From assembly GCF_000723205.1 (NCBI RefSeq), contig NZ_HG315671.1:2796940-2860939 (forward strand): a stretch of DNA of 64,000 bases. Direction: 5' to 3'. The notes beneath the pieces were generated by a model. It searched no databases. It was not told where the DNA came from and saw only the letters and a list, made by a program, of their open reading frames with translations. Made by a program: the position numbers and the translations under genes. Positions within the stretch are counted from its first letter, which is position 1. Each line of letters starts with the position of its first letter. This DNA comes from Formosa agariphila KMM 3901 (GTDB lineage: Bacteria > Bacteroidota > Bacteroidia > Flavobacteriales > Flavobacteriaceae). This document shows, piece by piece, positions 36,444 through 45,560 of this stretch.

Positions 36444-37358
36444 TTGGAAACACCTAAAAACCTTATTTCTATAGTTGGCCCAACGGCAATTGGAAAAACA
36501 GCTCTTAGTATTAAACTTGCACAGCATTTTAATACCGAGATTATTTCTGCAGATTCTAGACAGTTTTTTAAAGAAATGCAAATTGGTACAGCTGCTCCTA
36601 CTTCTGACGAATTATCTCAAGCCCCTCACCACTTCATACATCATAAATCTATTGAAGACACTTATAATGTTGGAACGTTTGAAAAAGAAGCCATACACAC
36701 TCTAGAAACACTTTTTAAAACACATCAAACAGTTATTATGGTTGGTGGATCTGGATTGTATGTCGATGCTGTTACGCGTGGGTTAGACGATTTTCCTAAA
36801 GTAGACCCTAATATTCGCATCGCATTAAATGCTCAGCTAGATAGTGAAGGTTTAGAAAATTTACAAAATCAATTAAAACAATTAGACCCAAAATCGTTCG
36901 AGTCTATAGCTATAGATAATCCGCACCGTGTAATTAGAGCTTTAGAGTTATGCATTGGCACCGGACAACCCTATTCCTCATTTTTAAATAAGGACAAAGA
37001 TGCTCGCCCTTTTAATACCATTACAGTAGGGTTAAAAGCAGAAAGAGATGTTATTTACGACCGTATAAATAGACGTGTAGATATTATGCTACAAGAAGGA
37101 TTACTTGAAGAAGTAAAACAACTTGTAGATCAACAACATTTAAATGCTCTTAATACGGTTGGTTATAAGGAAATATTCAATTACTTAAAAGGAGAATGGC
37201 CTCTTGATTTTGCCATTTCAGAAATTAAGAAAAACAGCAGACGCTTTGCGAAACGTCAATTAACCTGGTTTAAACGTAACGAAAACACATTGTGGTTCGA
37301 TTACGAAACGCCTATTGAAATTATTATTCAAGATATTGAAAACGCATTAGCTGTTTAA
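36444..37358 (+). CDS. miaA: tRNA dimethylallyltransferase MiaA
   Basis: This cytoplasmic enzyme adds the dimethylallyl group to A37 of tRNAs that read UNN codons. The 304 residues show the P-loop GPTAIGKTALSI at about 11-22, then EIISADSRQFFKEMQIGTAAPT, HHFIHHKSIEDTYNVGTFEKEA, VGGSGLYVDAVTRGLDDFP, and the C-terminal NSRRFAKRQLTWFKRNE. Translation begins at a TTG 4 bp after the channel stop; no ATG precedes the P-loop in this frame. TTG plus tight spacing suggests translational coupling. Nothing in the nearby genes concerns tRNA. Confidence 0.96.
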   Translation: METPKNLISIVGPTAIGKTALSIKLAQHFNTEIISADSRQFFKEMQIGTAAPTSDELSQAPHHFIHHKSIEDTYNVGTFEKEAIHTLETLFKTHQTVIMVGGSGLYVDAVTRGLDDFPKVDPNIRIALNAQLDSEGLENLQNQLKQLDPKSFESIAIDNPHRVIRALELCIGTGQPYSSFLNKDKDARPFNTITVGLKAERDVIYDRINRRVDIMLQEGLLEEVKQLVDQQHLNALNTVGYKEIFNYLKGEWPLDFAISEIKKNSRRFAKRQLTWFKRNENTLWFDYETPIEIIIQDIENALAV

Positions 37359-37643
37359 TATTCTACACGTATCGTTTAAAAACACAGCACTTTATTACAT
37401 ATTTAGCTTAAAATATAAATTATTACAGCAATACTACTAATTTATACAGATGCACTATTATAAATTATAACAGCGCATAAAAAAATGTTAAATTAGCATG
37501 TACTAACACCTAAAAACTCAAAAAAACTTAAGGTTTAGTAAACATTTTTCAATAATATAACAAGCTGTATTATAATTTTTATAACGATACTTTTTTTACA
37601 TTTTTTAATGATAAATGTCATTATCCAACAGTATTATAATAAT
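37359..37643. other. 285 bp AT-rich intergenic region, no gene
   Basis: Between miaA and the AspT/YidE-type transporter; nothing coding and no strong hairpin seen. The -7 box for the transporter follows at 37644. Confidence 0.55.
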
Positions 37644-37651
37644 TACTTTTG
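37644..37651 (+). promoter_or_regulatory. -7 box (TACTTTTG) for the transporter gene
   Basis: Exact TAnnTTTG match, 21 nt before the ATG at 37673. Confidence 0.6.
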
Positions 37652-37672
37652 CACCTTATTTAAACTAAACCA

Positions 37673-39262
37673 ATGGAATTTTTAAACGCCACCTATTTAG
37701 CCCTATTCTTAATCATTTGTATCGGTTTCATTATTGGTAATATTAAGATAAAAGGGATTTCGTTAGATGTTTCTGCAATTATATTTGTCGCCTTACTTTT
37801 TGGTCATTTTGGCGTTGAGTTACCAGACATTTTACAAAAAATTGGATTAATATTATTTATTTACACTATAGGGCTACAGGCTGGTCCAGGTTTTTTCGAT
37901 TCCTTTAGAGAGAACGGAAAGAACTTAGTGGTAATCGCTGCTTTAATTGTCTTTTCTGCCGCACTTATTACATTTCTATCCATACAATTTTTAGACATAG
38001 ATAAGTCTATAGCTATCGGATTAATGGCTGGGGCGTTAACAAGTACTCCTGGTTTAGCAACAGCTATAGATGTTACGCATTCACCTTTAGCGTCTATTGG
38101 CTACGGTATTGCCTATCCGTTTGGTGTTATTGGAGTTATATTATTCGTTAAGCTATATCCAAAAATTTTCAGAATTAATTTGACTAAAGAAGAAGAGTTA
38201 TATGAAGAGAAAGCTCATGGACATTACGATGTTATTTTAAGAAGTACGTTTAGAGTAGAAAATGAAGGTGCAATAAACAAAACATTAGAAGAACTTCAAG
38301 TCCGTTCCATGACTAAGGGTGTTGTATCTCGAGTTAAACACAATAATGAAGCCTTTGTACCACATAAAGATACCATTTTACATAAAGATGATTATATACG
38401 TGTTGTTGGAACCGAAGATGCTTTAAAACGTGTTGAGTTATTAATTGGACCTAAAGCTGACGTTGAAATATCTTTAGGTGAAGCTTATGTCGTGCAATCG
38501 TATTTAATGACTAAAACATCTTTGGTTAATAAAACCTTAGGAGAATTAAACTTAAAAGATAATTTTAACGCTACTATTACACGTATACGAAGAAGTGGTA
38601 TAGACTTATCTCCTAACTCTACATTAAGATTACAGATTGGAGACAAATTAATGATTTCTAGTCAGAAGAGTGCTGTTAATGAAATTTCTAGACTTATTGG
38701 AGACAATAAAAGTAAACTATCTGATACTGATTTTTTCCCTCTTGCTTTAGGAATTGTTATTGGTATTTTAGTTGGAGGTATTTCAATCTCGTTTGGTGAC
38801 GCTTTTACATTTAATTTAGGATTAACTGGAGGAATACTTATTGTAGCAATGATTTTAGGTAGAATAGGAAAAACAGGAAATGTACTTTGGGTAATGAGTG
38901 GTAACGCCAACCAATTATTAAGACAATTTGGTTTAATGTTATTTCTTGCTGTTGTAGGTACTAATGCTGGAGCTACTTTAGTAGAAACCTATTCGCAATA
39001 CGGAATTAAGCTATTTTTAATTGGTGGACTAATTACATTTGTGCCAATGCTTATAGCTGCAATTGTTGCTAGAATATTCTTTAAAATAAATACGTTAACC
39101 TTATTAGGAACACTTACAGGATCTATGACAAGTACTCCTGGTTTGGCTGCTGTAGATACCATGACTAAAACAGATGCTCCTTCGGTGGCTTACGCTACTG
39201 TTTATCCTATTGCTATGGTACTTTTAATAATCTGTGCACAAATCTTAGGTTTACTATTTTAA
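37673..39262 (+). CDS. AspT/YidE/YbjL-type transporter with two RCK_C domains
   Basis: A 529-residue inner membrane protein of the aspartate-alanine antiporter superfamily. Two membrane halves, about 5-165 and 345-525, each contain the duplicated motif: GLMAGALTSTPGLATAIDV in the first, TLTGSMTSTPGLAAVDT in the second. Between them lie two TrkA-C (RCK_C) regulatory domains (about 190-270 and 280-345; VRSMTKGVVSRVKHNNEAFVPHKD, DNFNATITRIRRSGIDL). Substrate is not fixed in most members; aspartate:alanine exchange is known for AspT itself. It stands alone between a -7 box and a bidirectional terminator. Confidence 0.88.
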   Translation: MEFLNATYLALFLIICIGFIIGNIKIKGISLDVSAIIFVALLFGHFGVELPDILQKIGLILFIYTIGLQAGPGFFDSFRENGKNLVVIAALIVFSAALITFLSIQFLDIDKSIAIGLMAGALTSTPGLATAIDVTHSPLASIGYGIAYPFGVIGVILFVKLYPKIFRINLTKEEELYEEKAHGHYDVILRSTFRVENEGAINKTLEELQVRSMTKGVVSRVKHNNEAFVPHKDTILHKDDYIRVVGTEDALKRVELLIGPKADVEISLGEAYVVQSYLMTKTSLVNKTLGELNLKDNFNATITRIRRSGIDLSPNSTLRLQIGDKLMISSQKSAVNEISRLIGDNKSKLSDTDFFPLALGIVIGILVGGISISFGDAFTFNLGLTGGILIVAMILGRIGKTGNVLWVMSGNANQLLRQFGLMLFLAVVGTNAGATLVETYSQYGIKLFLIGGLITFVPMLIAAIVARIFFKINTLTLLGTLTGSMTSTPGLAAVDTMTKTDAPSVAYATVYPIAMVLLIICAQILGLLF

Positions 39263-39342
39263 ACCTATTTGTACTGCTCTTAAATACATTTAAAGTAGAA
39301 TGGTTTAGGATGTATTTCAAGAGGATAAAAACTACTACACAT

Positions 39343-39374
39343 AAAAAAATCCAGCAATATGCTGGATTTTTTAA
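39343..39374. terminator. Bidirectional terminator between the transporter and rprY
   Basis: Stem AAAAAATCCAGCA with TGCTGGATTTTTT around 39344-39373, A and T runs on either side; the two genes flanking it converge. Confidence 0.85.
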
Positions 39375-39392
39375 TATAATATAAGGCGTATA

Positions 39393-40106
39393 TTACGCTT
39401 TCTGATTGTTTACTACCAAACGGAATCCTTCACCATGAATATTTAAAATTTCGACATTCTCATCGCCTTTTAAGTATTTACGAAGTTTAGCGATATACAC
39501 ATCCATACTTCTAGATGTAAAATAGTTATCGTCTCTCCATATTTTAGTTAAGGCTAATTCACGAGGCATTAAGTCGTTTTCGTGTAAAGCTAACAAACGT
39601 AATAATTCGTTTTCTTTGGGCGATAATTTAATAGGTTCGTCATCGTTTAATTTAAGAAATCTTAGTTTCGAGTTTAAATCGAACGCACCAATTTTAAATT
39701 CAAACTGTTTACTATCTGTTACCGTTTCTGAAGCTTTACGTTGAATGATTGCATGAATCTTCATTAATAACACTTCGCTATCGAAGGGTTTATTTAAATA
39801 GTCGTCTGCCCCTACTTTGTATCCTTTTAATACATCTTCTTTCATGGCTTTAGCCGTTAAGAAAATAATAGGCACTTCTGTGTTTTTCTCTCTAATTTCT
39901 TTAGCTAGAGTAAAACCATCTTTATAAGGCATCATGACATCAAGAATACATAAATCAAAATCATCTTTTTTGAACTTTTCGAAACCTTCCATACCATTTT
40001 TAGCATGGGTAACATCGTAGTCGTTCATGGTTAAATAATCTTTAAGGACCGTTCCAAAGTTTGGATCATCCTCTACTAATAAAATTCTCTTATGTTGTTC
40101 GCTCAT
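39393..40106 (-). CDS. rprY: OmpR-family response regulator, RprY-like
   Basis: A 237-residue DNA-binding response regulator. The receiver domain shows acidic residues ED at 12-13, the phospho-acceptor D56 in LCILDVMMPYKDG, and the conserved lysine in IIFLTAKAM. The winged-helix domain (about 135-230) ends with SMDVYIAKLRKYLKGDENVEILNIHGEGFRLV. The sequence is close in pattern to RprY of Bacteroides. It is 5 bp downstream of the kinase gene, so both come from one mRNA and act as a pair. Genes controlled are not evident from this window. Confidence 0.9.
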   Translation of the reverse strand: MSEQHKRILLVEDDPNFGTVLKDYLTMNDYDVTHAKNGMEGFEKFKKDDFDLCILDVMMPYKDGFTLAKEIREKNTEVPIIFLTAKAMKEDVLKGYKVGADDYLNKPFDSEVLLMKIHAIIQRKASETVTDSKQFEFKIGAFDLNSKLRFLKLNDDEPIKLSPKENELLRLLALHENDLMPRELALTKIWRDDNYFTSRSMDVYIAKLRKYLKGDENVEILNIHGEGFRLVVNNQKA

Positions 40107-40111
40107 AATCT

Positions 40112-41686
40112 TTATGATATTAATGGAAGTTTTACAATGAATGTACTTCCTTTTCCTTTCTCACTTTCCACCGAAATATGACCTTGATGATCATCTACTA
40201 TTCGTTTTACATATGCAAGACCAAGACCGTGACCTTTTACATTATGTATGTTTCCTGTGTGCTCTCTATAAAACTTTTCAAAAACTCTTTTTTGTGCGGC
40301 TTTACTCATTCCGCTACCTTGGTCTTTTATTTTTAATAAAATACTATTCCCTACCGTTTCCGTATACACATCTATTTTTGGTGCTTCAGGAGAATATTTT
40401 ATGGCATTATCTAACATGTTAACTATAACATTTGTAAAATGTGTTTCGCTTGCCAAAACTGTAGATTTATCTGCATCTAAGTGCAAATGAATAAAACCTT
40501 GTCTGTCTTCTACTATTAACTCAATATGGGTAATAGCATCTTCTACTAAGTCGTGCAAGTCTACACTATCCTTACTAATATTTAGTTCATTTTTTTCTAG
40601 TTTAGATATTCTTAATACGTTTTCAACGTGTGCATGCATACGTTTGTTTTCTTCTTTTATCATATTAAGATAACGCATTACTTTGTCTTTATCATCAATA
40701 ATCTTCGGATTTTTTATAGCATCCAAAGCTAAATTTATTGTTGCTATAGGTGTTTTAAACTCATGCGTCATATTATTAATAAAATCATTCTTTATTTCTG
40801 AAATCTTACGTTGTTTTAACAACTGAAATAAAGCACTGATGTAAGCAATAATAATTATTGAAGTAAAGATAAACGACAATAATGTCATGCCTAATATAGA
40901 CGACATGATAAACTTATTTCGCTCTGGAAAATTCACCAATAATCTAAAATTATTTTGGCTGTTTTCGTTCTGAAAAATGGGCACACTAAACGTTTTATCG
41001 TCTTTCAACTCAAAACCTTCACTTTGCACTTTAGTTGCTAAATCGTTACTATAAATGGCAAACTCGTAATCTATATCAATATTATCTTCGTGAAGCTTTT
41101 TAGTTAACAAGCGTGTAATTTCTTCTTTCTTAACACGTTTATAAATAGGTGTTCTACTTGTTAATACTTTAAAAGCTTCCTCAAAACTTTGTTTTTCAGC
41201 TTCATTAAATCGTCCGATTTTTGAAATACTTAAAACAGGATTTACATTAACGTTATTTTCAATAACACTTTTGTTACTGTAAACCTTCGTTTCAGACTTA
41301 CTAATAATACGTTTTATATTTATACTATCTAAACCTATGTCAAAGATCGAAGAAGACAACTTATAATTCTCTTCTAAAATTCCACTTCTATAAATTAGAG
41401 TTTCGTCTGTACTTTCATTTTGCTGATTAAATAAAAGTTGCGTGATTGCAATGGTATCTGCATCTTTTTTTTGATCAACTAGACGTTGAAACTTTCTAAA
41501 ATATGTATTTAATTCGCGTTGTTCTATATCTTTAGAAACAAAACTTAAGGCCTTTTTTACATTAAAAGTAAATTGCTCCTCTTCATTTTTTACCGAATCG
41601 CTAATATAACGTGCTTGAACAAAAATGATACCTATCAACGATAAGCTCATTAATACTACTAGCAACATAAATAACTTCTTGCTCAT
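40112..41686 (-). CDS. rprX: Membrane sensor histidine kinase, RprX-like
   Basis: A 524-residue inner-membrane kinase. It has an N-terminal membrane helix (LFMLLVVLMSLSLIGIIFVQA), a large extracytoplasmic sensor of about 240 residues with no known domain, a second helix (SILGMTLLSFIFTSIIIIAYISALFQLL, about 258-285), then the dimerisation domain with phospho-accepting H308 in NNMTHEFKTPIATI. The HATPase part has VIVNMLDNAIKYSPEAP, KDQGSGMSKAAQKRVFEKFYR and GHGLGLAYVKRIV. Its -7 box at 41691-41698 lies 4 nt before the ATG, so the mRNA is probably leaderless. It is paired with the rprY-like regulator next to it. Confidence 0.9.
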   Translation of the reverse strand: MSKKLFMLLVVLMSLSLIGIIFVQARYISDSVKNEEEQFTFNVKKALSFVSKDIEQRELNTYFRKFQRLVDQKKDADTIAITQLLFNQQNESTDETLIYRSGILEENYKLSSSIFDIGLDSINIKRIISKSETKVYSNKSVIENNVNVNPVLSISKIGRFNEAEKQSFEEAFKVLTSRTPIYKRVKKEEITRLLTKKLHEDNIDIDYEFAIYSNDLATKVQSEGFELKDDKTFSVPIFQNENSQNNFRLLVNFPERNKFIMSSILGMTLLSFIFTSIIIIAYISALFQLLKQRKISEIKNDFINNMTHEFKTPIATINLALDAIKNPKIIDDKDKVMRYLNMIKEENKRMHAHVENVLRISKLEKNELNISKDSVDLHDLVEDAITHIELIVEDRQGFIHLHLDADKSTVLASETHFTNVIVNMLDNAIKYSPEAPKIDVYTETVGNSILLKIKDQGSGMSKAAQKRVFEKFYREHTGNIHNVKGHGLGLAYVKRIVDDHQGHISVESEKGKGSTFIVKLPLIS

Positions 41687-41690
41687 CGTT

Positions 41691-41698
41691 CAAAATTA
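41691..41698 (-). promoter_or_regulatory. -7 box (TAATTTTG) immediately before rprX
   Basis: Exact TAnnTTTG match on the minus strand, 4 nt before the ATG at 41686; a leaderless mRNA is expected. Confidence 0.6.
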
Positions 41699-41763
41699 AC
41701 ATTTTAACATTTAGTTTTTTTAACATTTAACCTTACATTAACAAATTTGTTAAAACAGTTCTT

Positions 41764-42354
41764 TTATTTGTTTTTTTTAAGTATTTCTCGGTGAATTTCT
41801 TTCACTTGTTGTTCCATATGCGCCATAGTATCATTTACAATAACATAGTCGGATTTAGCAATACGCTCGTCGTCCGACCACTGTTGTTTCATAATCGATT
41901 CTATTTTTTCAACAGACGTTTTATCGCGTTTTAAAAGCCGTTCTATCTTCGTTGCTTTATCTAGAGTAACCGTAATTATATAATCGCACATTCTATCTGC
42001 TCCACTTTCAAAGAGGATCGCTGCTTCTTTTAAAATGTATGCAGAAGTTTGTTTATCCACCCAAGATTTAAAATGTGCTGCAACACGAGGATGAACAATT
42101 GCATTCATTTGCTCTAATAGCGCTTTGTTGTTAAAAATAGCATGAGAAATATAAGGCTTATTTAAAGCGCCATCTAAATACGCTTCTTCTCCGAACAAAT
42201 CGATTAACTCCGATTTAATTTCTACAGAATTTACCATTAATAATTTTGCTTCATCGTCTGAAATGTACATTGGAATTCCAAACATGCTATGAAACGTTTT
42301 AGCTACGGTAGATTTACCACTTCCTATACCTCCTGTTACACCAACTATTATCAT
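41764..42354 (-). CDS. coaE: Dephospho-CoA kinase
   Basis: The last enzyme of coenzyme A synthesis, phosphorylating dephospho-CoA. The 196-residue P-loop kinase begins MIIVGVTGGIGSGKSTVAKTF, with the Walker A at residues 8-16, and has DDEAKLLMVNSVEIKSELIDLFGEEAY, HPRVAAHFKSWV, EAAILFESGADRMCDYIITV, and the closing NDTMAHMEQQVKEIH. The start is the ATG at 42354, which overlaps the stop of the ybbR-like gene by 4 bp (ATGA); a longer reading would run back through the ybbR gene in another frame and has no family likeness. It is third in a GT2-ybbR-coaE operon. Confidence 0.95.
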   Translation of the reverse strand: MIIVGVTGGIGSGKSTVAKTFHSMFGIPMYISDDEAKLLMVNSVEIKSELIDLFGEEAYLDGALNKPYISHAIFNNKALLEQMNAIVHPRVAAHFKSWVDKQTSAYILKEAAILFESGADRMCDYIITVTLDKATKIERLLKRDKTSVEKIESIMKQQWSDDERIAKSDYVIVNDTMAHMEQQVKEIHREILKKNK

Positions 42355-43313
42355 TCTGAAATTATAAATTCTATTTTTTGTTGAATAATTTTTGCACTTT
42401 TTACCGACTCGGGTTGCGCGACAAGCTCTGGAACCAAATACGACTGATTTTCTAAATGCTTGTTGTAATCGCATTCTACTTTAAAGTCTTGCGCCACAAC
42501 ATCTTTAAAACCACTTAAATTTGTGTAATAAGAAACCGACACCGATTTCGGATAATATTTTAAAGACAAGTTTTTAGGCACATTCTTAATAGTCACAGGA
42601 ATATTAAAAGTTCCCTCTGTAAACTTTTCTACTTTTGCAGTAAGACGCACACTTTTATGCGAAAACTGTAGATGCTGACTATTTTCTGGCAACTCCAATT
42701 CTAAATACTGATTAATATCTAAATGCACATTAGTTAATTCTAACGATTTGGTTTTTATAAATTTTAAAGCATTTACTGTTTTTTCCGGTCCTATAATATG
42801 AATAGAATCTGGAGTTATGGTAAAGCCCTCAAGCACATCGTAACCTGGACTAAATTGGATGTTTTTTTGAAACTTAATAGGTACATCTCGGGTTGTATTT
42901 TCATCGTACTTAAACAATAACGAATCGGGAGAAATACTTATAACCTCGACATCCTTATCAAACTGGTCATTAATTTTAGAATATGAACGTTGCTGACTCC
43001 ATTTAAAAGTGGAATCTGTTAAGTTTAATTTATCGTTATAATCTAAAGTTAATTTCGGATTTGATAAGTAATACCTTAAAAACTTAAAACCATAAGTTTT
43101 AAGTGTCACATTTAATTTTTGATTGCTATCGTTTAACACCACATACGTTTCTGGAAGATTAACAATATTTACAGAAATAGGAATGGTATTGGTAATTGTT
43201 CTCGATAATTTATTCAGAATTAAAATGGTAAAAGACAATGCTAAAAACAAAGCAAAAATGTTTATTTTCTTACTTCTAACAAATTCTAAGAATCTTGATT
43301 TTATATCTTTCAT
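42351..43313 (-). CDS. YbbR-like (CdaR-type) membrane-anchored protein
   Basis: A 320-residue protein with one N-terminal transmembrane helix (KINIFALFLALSFTILILNKL, residues 15-35) and an outside part made of YbbR-type repeats (TRDVPIKFQKNIQFSPGYDVLEGFTITPDSIHIIGPEKTVNALKFIKTK is the clearest, around 200). In Firmicutes YbbR/CdaR proteins regulate the c-di-AMP cyclase CdaA, but this is not shown for Bacteroidota and no cdaA lies in the window. The gene is 2 bp downstream of GT2 and overlaps coaE by 4 bp, an arrangement that implies co-translation. Confidence 0.82.
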   Translation of the reverse strand: MKDIKSRFLEFVRSKKINIFALFLALSFTILILNKLSRTITNTIPISVNIVNLPETYVVLNDSNQKLNVTLKTYGFKFLRYYLSNPKLTLDYNDKLNLTDSTFKWSQQRSYSKINDQFDKDVEVISISPDSLLFKYDENTTRDVPIKFQKNIQFSPGYDVLEGFTITPDSIHIIGPEKTVNALKFIKTKSLELTNVHLDINQYLELELPENSQHLQFSHKSVRLTAKVEKFTEGTFNIPVTIKNVPKNLSLKYYPKSVSVSYYTNLSGFKDVVAQDFKVECDYNKHLENQSYLVPELVAQPESVKSAKIIQQKIEFIISE

Positions 43314-43315
43314 TT

Positions 43316-44320
43316 CTATAATTTAAAGAATAATTCTGGATATACACGTACTGCTTCCTTTTTTAATACCTGAATGTTTATATAAGATTTTATAAAGCCA
43401 TACCCGTAACCTTCAAACTGAATTAATATAGCGGGAATAGCCAATAATGCAACAATTAAACTTTTAGATTGTAATAAAGCCAAAAAGAACGCCACAACAA
43501 AATATGCAACATAAGCCATTAAAAGCCATTTAAACTGAAATATAAAAGCAATAATTGCAACTAATAATCCGAAAATAAACACTGTTGGAAACCAATATGT
43601 AATTTTTGCCGTTTGTGGATGCCACGAATTTAAAATAGGACGAACCAATCCAAATTTATGGACTTGTTTATAAAACTTAGACCATGAAATACGACGTTTG
43701 TGATATACAAAAGCATCAGAAATAAGTTTAGTTTGAAATCCTAAACCCCACAATCTAATCGATAAATCTGGGTCTTCGCCAGGATGTATGGTTCCAAAGC
43801 CTTTAGAGGCTTGAAACGCCTTTTTAGACAATCCCATATTAAAACTTCGAGGCTGAAATTTACCCACCTGATTTTTATTTCCGCGAATACCTCCTGTGGT
43901 GATAAATGAAGTCATTGAAAAATTAATGGCTTTTTGCAGGTTTGTAAACGACGCATCTGCAGCATCTGGACCACCAAAACAATCTACAAATTCAGAATTT
44001 AAACTGGCATCAACTTCATTTAAATAATTTGAAGGTAACACACAATCTGAATCTAGAATAATAAAATAGTTCCCTTTGGCATGTTGCATTCCGAAATTTC
44101 TGGAATGTCCAGGACCGGTATTTTCTTTATAAAAATACGTAATATCCAGCTGTTCTTGAAATTTATTGACAACAGCTTCCGAAGTTATATTAGAGCCATC
44201 CTCGATAATTACAATTTCAAAATCTAAACTTGTTTTTAAGTTTATAAAACTCTCAAGCAACTCCTCAATTTCGTCGGGACGGTTATAAACAGGGATAATA
44301 AAAGAATACTGTAAGTGCAT
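43316..44320 (-). CDS. Glycosyltransferase family 2
   Basis: A 334-residue GT-A glycosyltransferase. The nucleotide-sugar region is YSFIIPVYNRPDEIEELLESF at the start, FEIVIIEDGS, and the metal-binding DSD in FIILDSDCVLP; FGGPDAAD and HPGEDPDLSIRLWGLGF give the acceptor-side ED motif. The C-terminal half has about three membrane helices (ITYWFPTVFIFGLLVAIIAFIFQF, LLMAYVAYFVVAFFLALLQ, LIVALLAIPAILIQ), so it sits at the inner membrane. The start is ATG 44320: a -7 box ends 3 nt upstream of it. It leads the GT2-ybbR-coaE operon. The glycan made is unknown. Confidence 0.88.
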   Translation of the reverse strand: MHLQYSFIIPVYNRPDEIEELLESFINLKTSLDFEIVIIEDGSNITSEAVVNKFQEQLDITYFYKENTGPGHSRNFGMQHAKGNYFIILDSDCVLPSNYLNEVDASLNSEFVDCFGGPDAADASFTNLQKAINFSMTSFITTGGIRGNKNQVGKFQPRSFNMGLSKKAFQASKGFGTIHPGEDPDLSIRLWGLGFQTKLISDAFVYHKRRISWSKFYKQVHKFGLVRPILNSWHPQTAKITYWFPTVFIFGLLVAIIAFIFQFKWLLMAYVAYFVVAFFLALLQSKSLIVALLAIPAILIQFEGYGYGFIKSYINIQVLKKEAVRVYPELFFKL

Positions 44321-44323
44321 ACA

Positions 44324-44331
44324 CAAATGTA
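44324..44331 (-). promoter_or_regulatory. -7 box (TACATTTG) immediately before the GT2 gene
   Basis: Exact TAnnTTTG match on the minus strand, 3 nt before the ATG at 44320; the mRNA is probably leaderless. It also rules out the in-frame TTG at 44326. Confidence 0.6.
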
Positions 44332-44342
44332 ATTAATTGCAT

Positions 44343-44373
44343 AAAAAAAGCTGCCTTTTTAGGCAGCTTTTAA
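44343..44373 (-). terminator. Terminator of fabI
   Basis: Stem AAAAGCTGCC/GGCAGCTTTT around 44345-44371 with a T run on the minus strand, 22 bp past the fabI stop. Confidence 0.85.
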
Positions 44374-44393
44374 AAGACATATAAAGTCTAATA

Positions 44394-45218
44394 TTATTTC
44401 TTCTCTGAAGCAACAAAAGCTTCCATAACTTCATTACTAACTCCCATGTTACTAAATCCGCCATCGTTGTATAAATTCTGTAATGTAACACGCTTAGTTA
44501 AATCACTAAACAATGATACCGTATAGTTTGCACAGTCTAAAGCTGTAGCGTTACCAAGCGGCGACATTTTATCTGCATAAGCAATAAACCCATCAAACCC
44601 TTTAACACCAGAACCAGCTGTTGTAGGTGTAGGCGATTGAGAAATTGTATTTACTCTTACTTTTTTATCCTTCCCAAAGAAGTATCCAAAACTACGTGCA
44701 ACACTTTCTAAATAGGCTTTATTATCTGCCATATCGTTATAATCTGGAAATACACGTTGTGCAGCCATATACGATAATCCTACAATACTTCCCCACTCAT
44801 TCATAGCTTCTGCTTTGTAAAGTGTTTGCATAACTTTATGGAAAGACATTGCAGAAACATCTGTTCCTTTTTGCGTATACGCGTAATTTTGATCCGTATA
44901 GTGATTTCCTTTTCTTACGTTAATAGACATGCCTATTGAATGTAAAACGAAATCTATTTTTCCGCCTAAAATCTCCATAGATTTTTCAACTAGGTTTTGT
45001 AAATCTTCTACAGAAGTAGCGTCGGCAGGAATAATTTGTGATCCTGTTTTTTCAGCCAGTTCATTTATTTGCCCCATTCGCATTGCTACAGGTGCATTGG
45101 TTAAAACAAACGTTCCTCCTTCTTCATGAACACGTTCTGCAGTTTTCCAGGCTATAGAATTCTCGTCTAATGCACCAAAAATGATTCCTCTTTTTCCCTT
45201 TAATAAATTGTATGACAT
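44394..45218 (-). CDS. fabI: Enoyl-ACP reductase FabI
   Basis: The NADH-dependent reductase that completes each cycle of fatty acid elongation. The 274-residue short-chain dehydrogenase fold has the FabI-type cofactor motif GIIFGALDENSIAWKTA at 11-27 and active-site tyrosines at Y150 (GLSYMAA) and Y160, with K167 (YNDMADNK) at the usual Y-x6-K spacing. HSIGMS at 93-98 is as expected. It has its own -7 box and terminator, so it is a single-gene unit. Confidence 0.96.
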   Translation of the reverse strand: MSYNLLKGKRGIIFGALDENSIAWKTAERVHEEGGTFVLTNAPVAMRMGQINELAEKTGSQIIPADATSVEDLQNLVEKSMEILGGKIDFVLHSIGMSINVRKGNHYTDQNYAYTQKGTDVSAMSFHKVMQTLYKAEAMNEWGSIVGLSYMAAQRVFPDYNDMADNKAYLESVARSFGYFFGKDKKVRVNTISQSPTPTTAGSGVKGFDGFIAYADKMSPLGNATALDCANYTVSLFSDLTKRVTLQNLYNDGGFSNMGVSNEVMEAFVASEKK

Positions 45219-45268
45219 ATTTTTAAATCTTATTTTAACTATAGTTGGGACTTAATTCCCGAAAGCAT

Positions 45269-45276
45269 CAAAGTTA
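45269..45276 (-). promoter_or_regulatory. -7 box (TAACTTTG) for fabI
   Basis: Exact TAnnTTTG match on the minus strand, 50 nt before the fabI ATG. Confidence 0.5.
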
Positions 45277-45286
45277 TGAAAACTTT

Positions 45287-45547
45287 TTATTCTATTAATA
45301 ATTCATTTTTAGTAATAATATTGGCCGATGTATTTACCCAATTTCCGTTGTGAAATACAATAATACCCTGAGTTTTATGATAAAATTTCTGCCCTTCTGT
45401 TGCGTTATCTATTGGGGGAAATACAAAATCTGGAATACATTCTCCTTCAGAATAAATACCACTGCAACTGCCTTCATCATCCACATCGCAACTTGTTAGG
45501 CTTAGAACCAAACTCAATACAAACAGTAGACAGAACATTTTTTTCAT
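45287..45547 (-). CDS. Small hypothetical lipoprotein
   Basis: An 86-residue protein with a hydrophobic signal and a lipobox (LSLTSC, residues 15-20). The mature part has two further cysteines (SCSGIYSEGECIPDF) and a compact region including GQKFYHKTQGIIVFHNGNWVN, reminiscent of the tail-fibre-like or WYF-type short repeats but not assigned. It begins 13 bp after recN on the same strand and is probably read from the recN promoter. No function is known. Confidence 0.7.
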   Translation of the reverse strand: MKKMFCLLFVLSLVLSLTSCDVDDEGSCSGIYSEGECIPDFVFPPIDNATEGQKFYHKTQGIIVFHNGNWVNTSANIITKNELLIE

Positions 45548-45560
45548 TATAAAAATCGCT

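Noticed and set aside
42354-42474. Forty-residue N-terminal extension of CoaE
   Set aside because: It lies in the ybbR-like gene in another frame; the P-loop begins right after the ATG at 42354, which overlaps the ybbR stop as ATGA.
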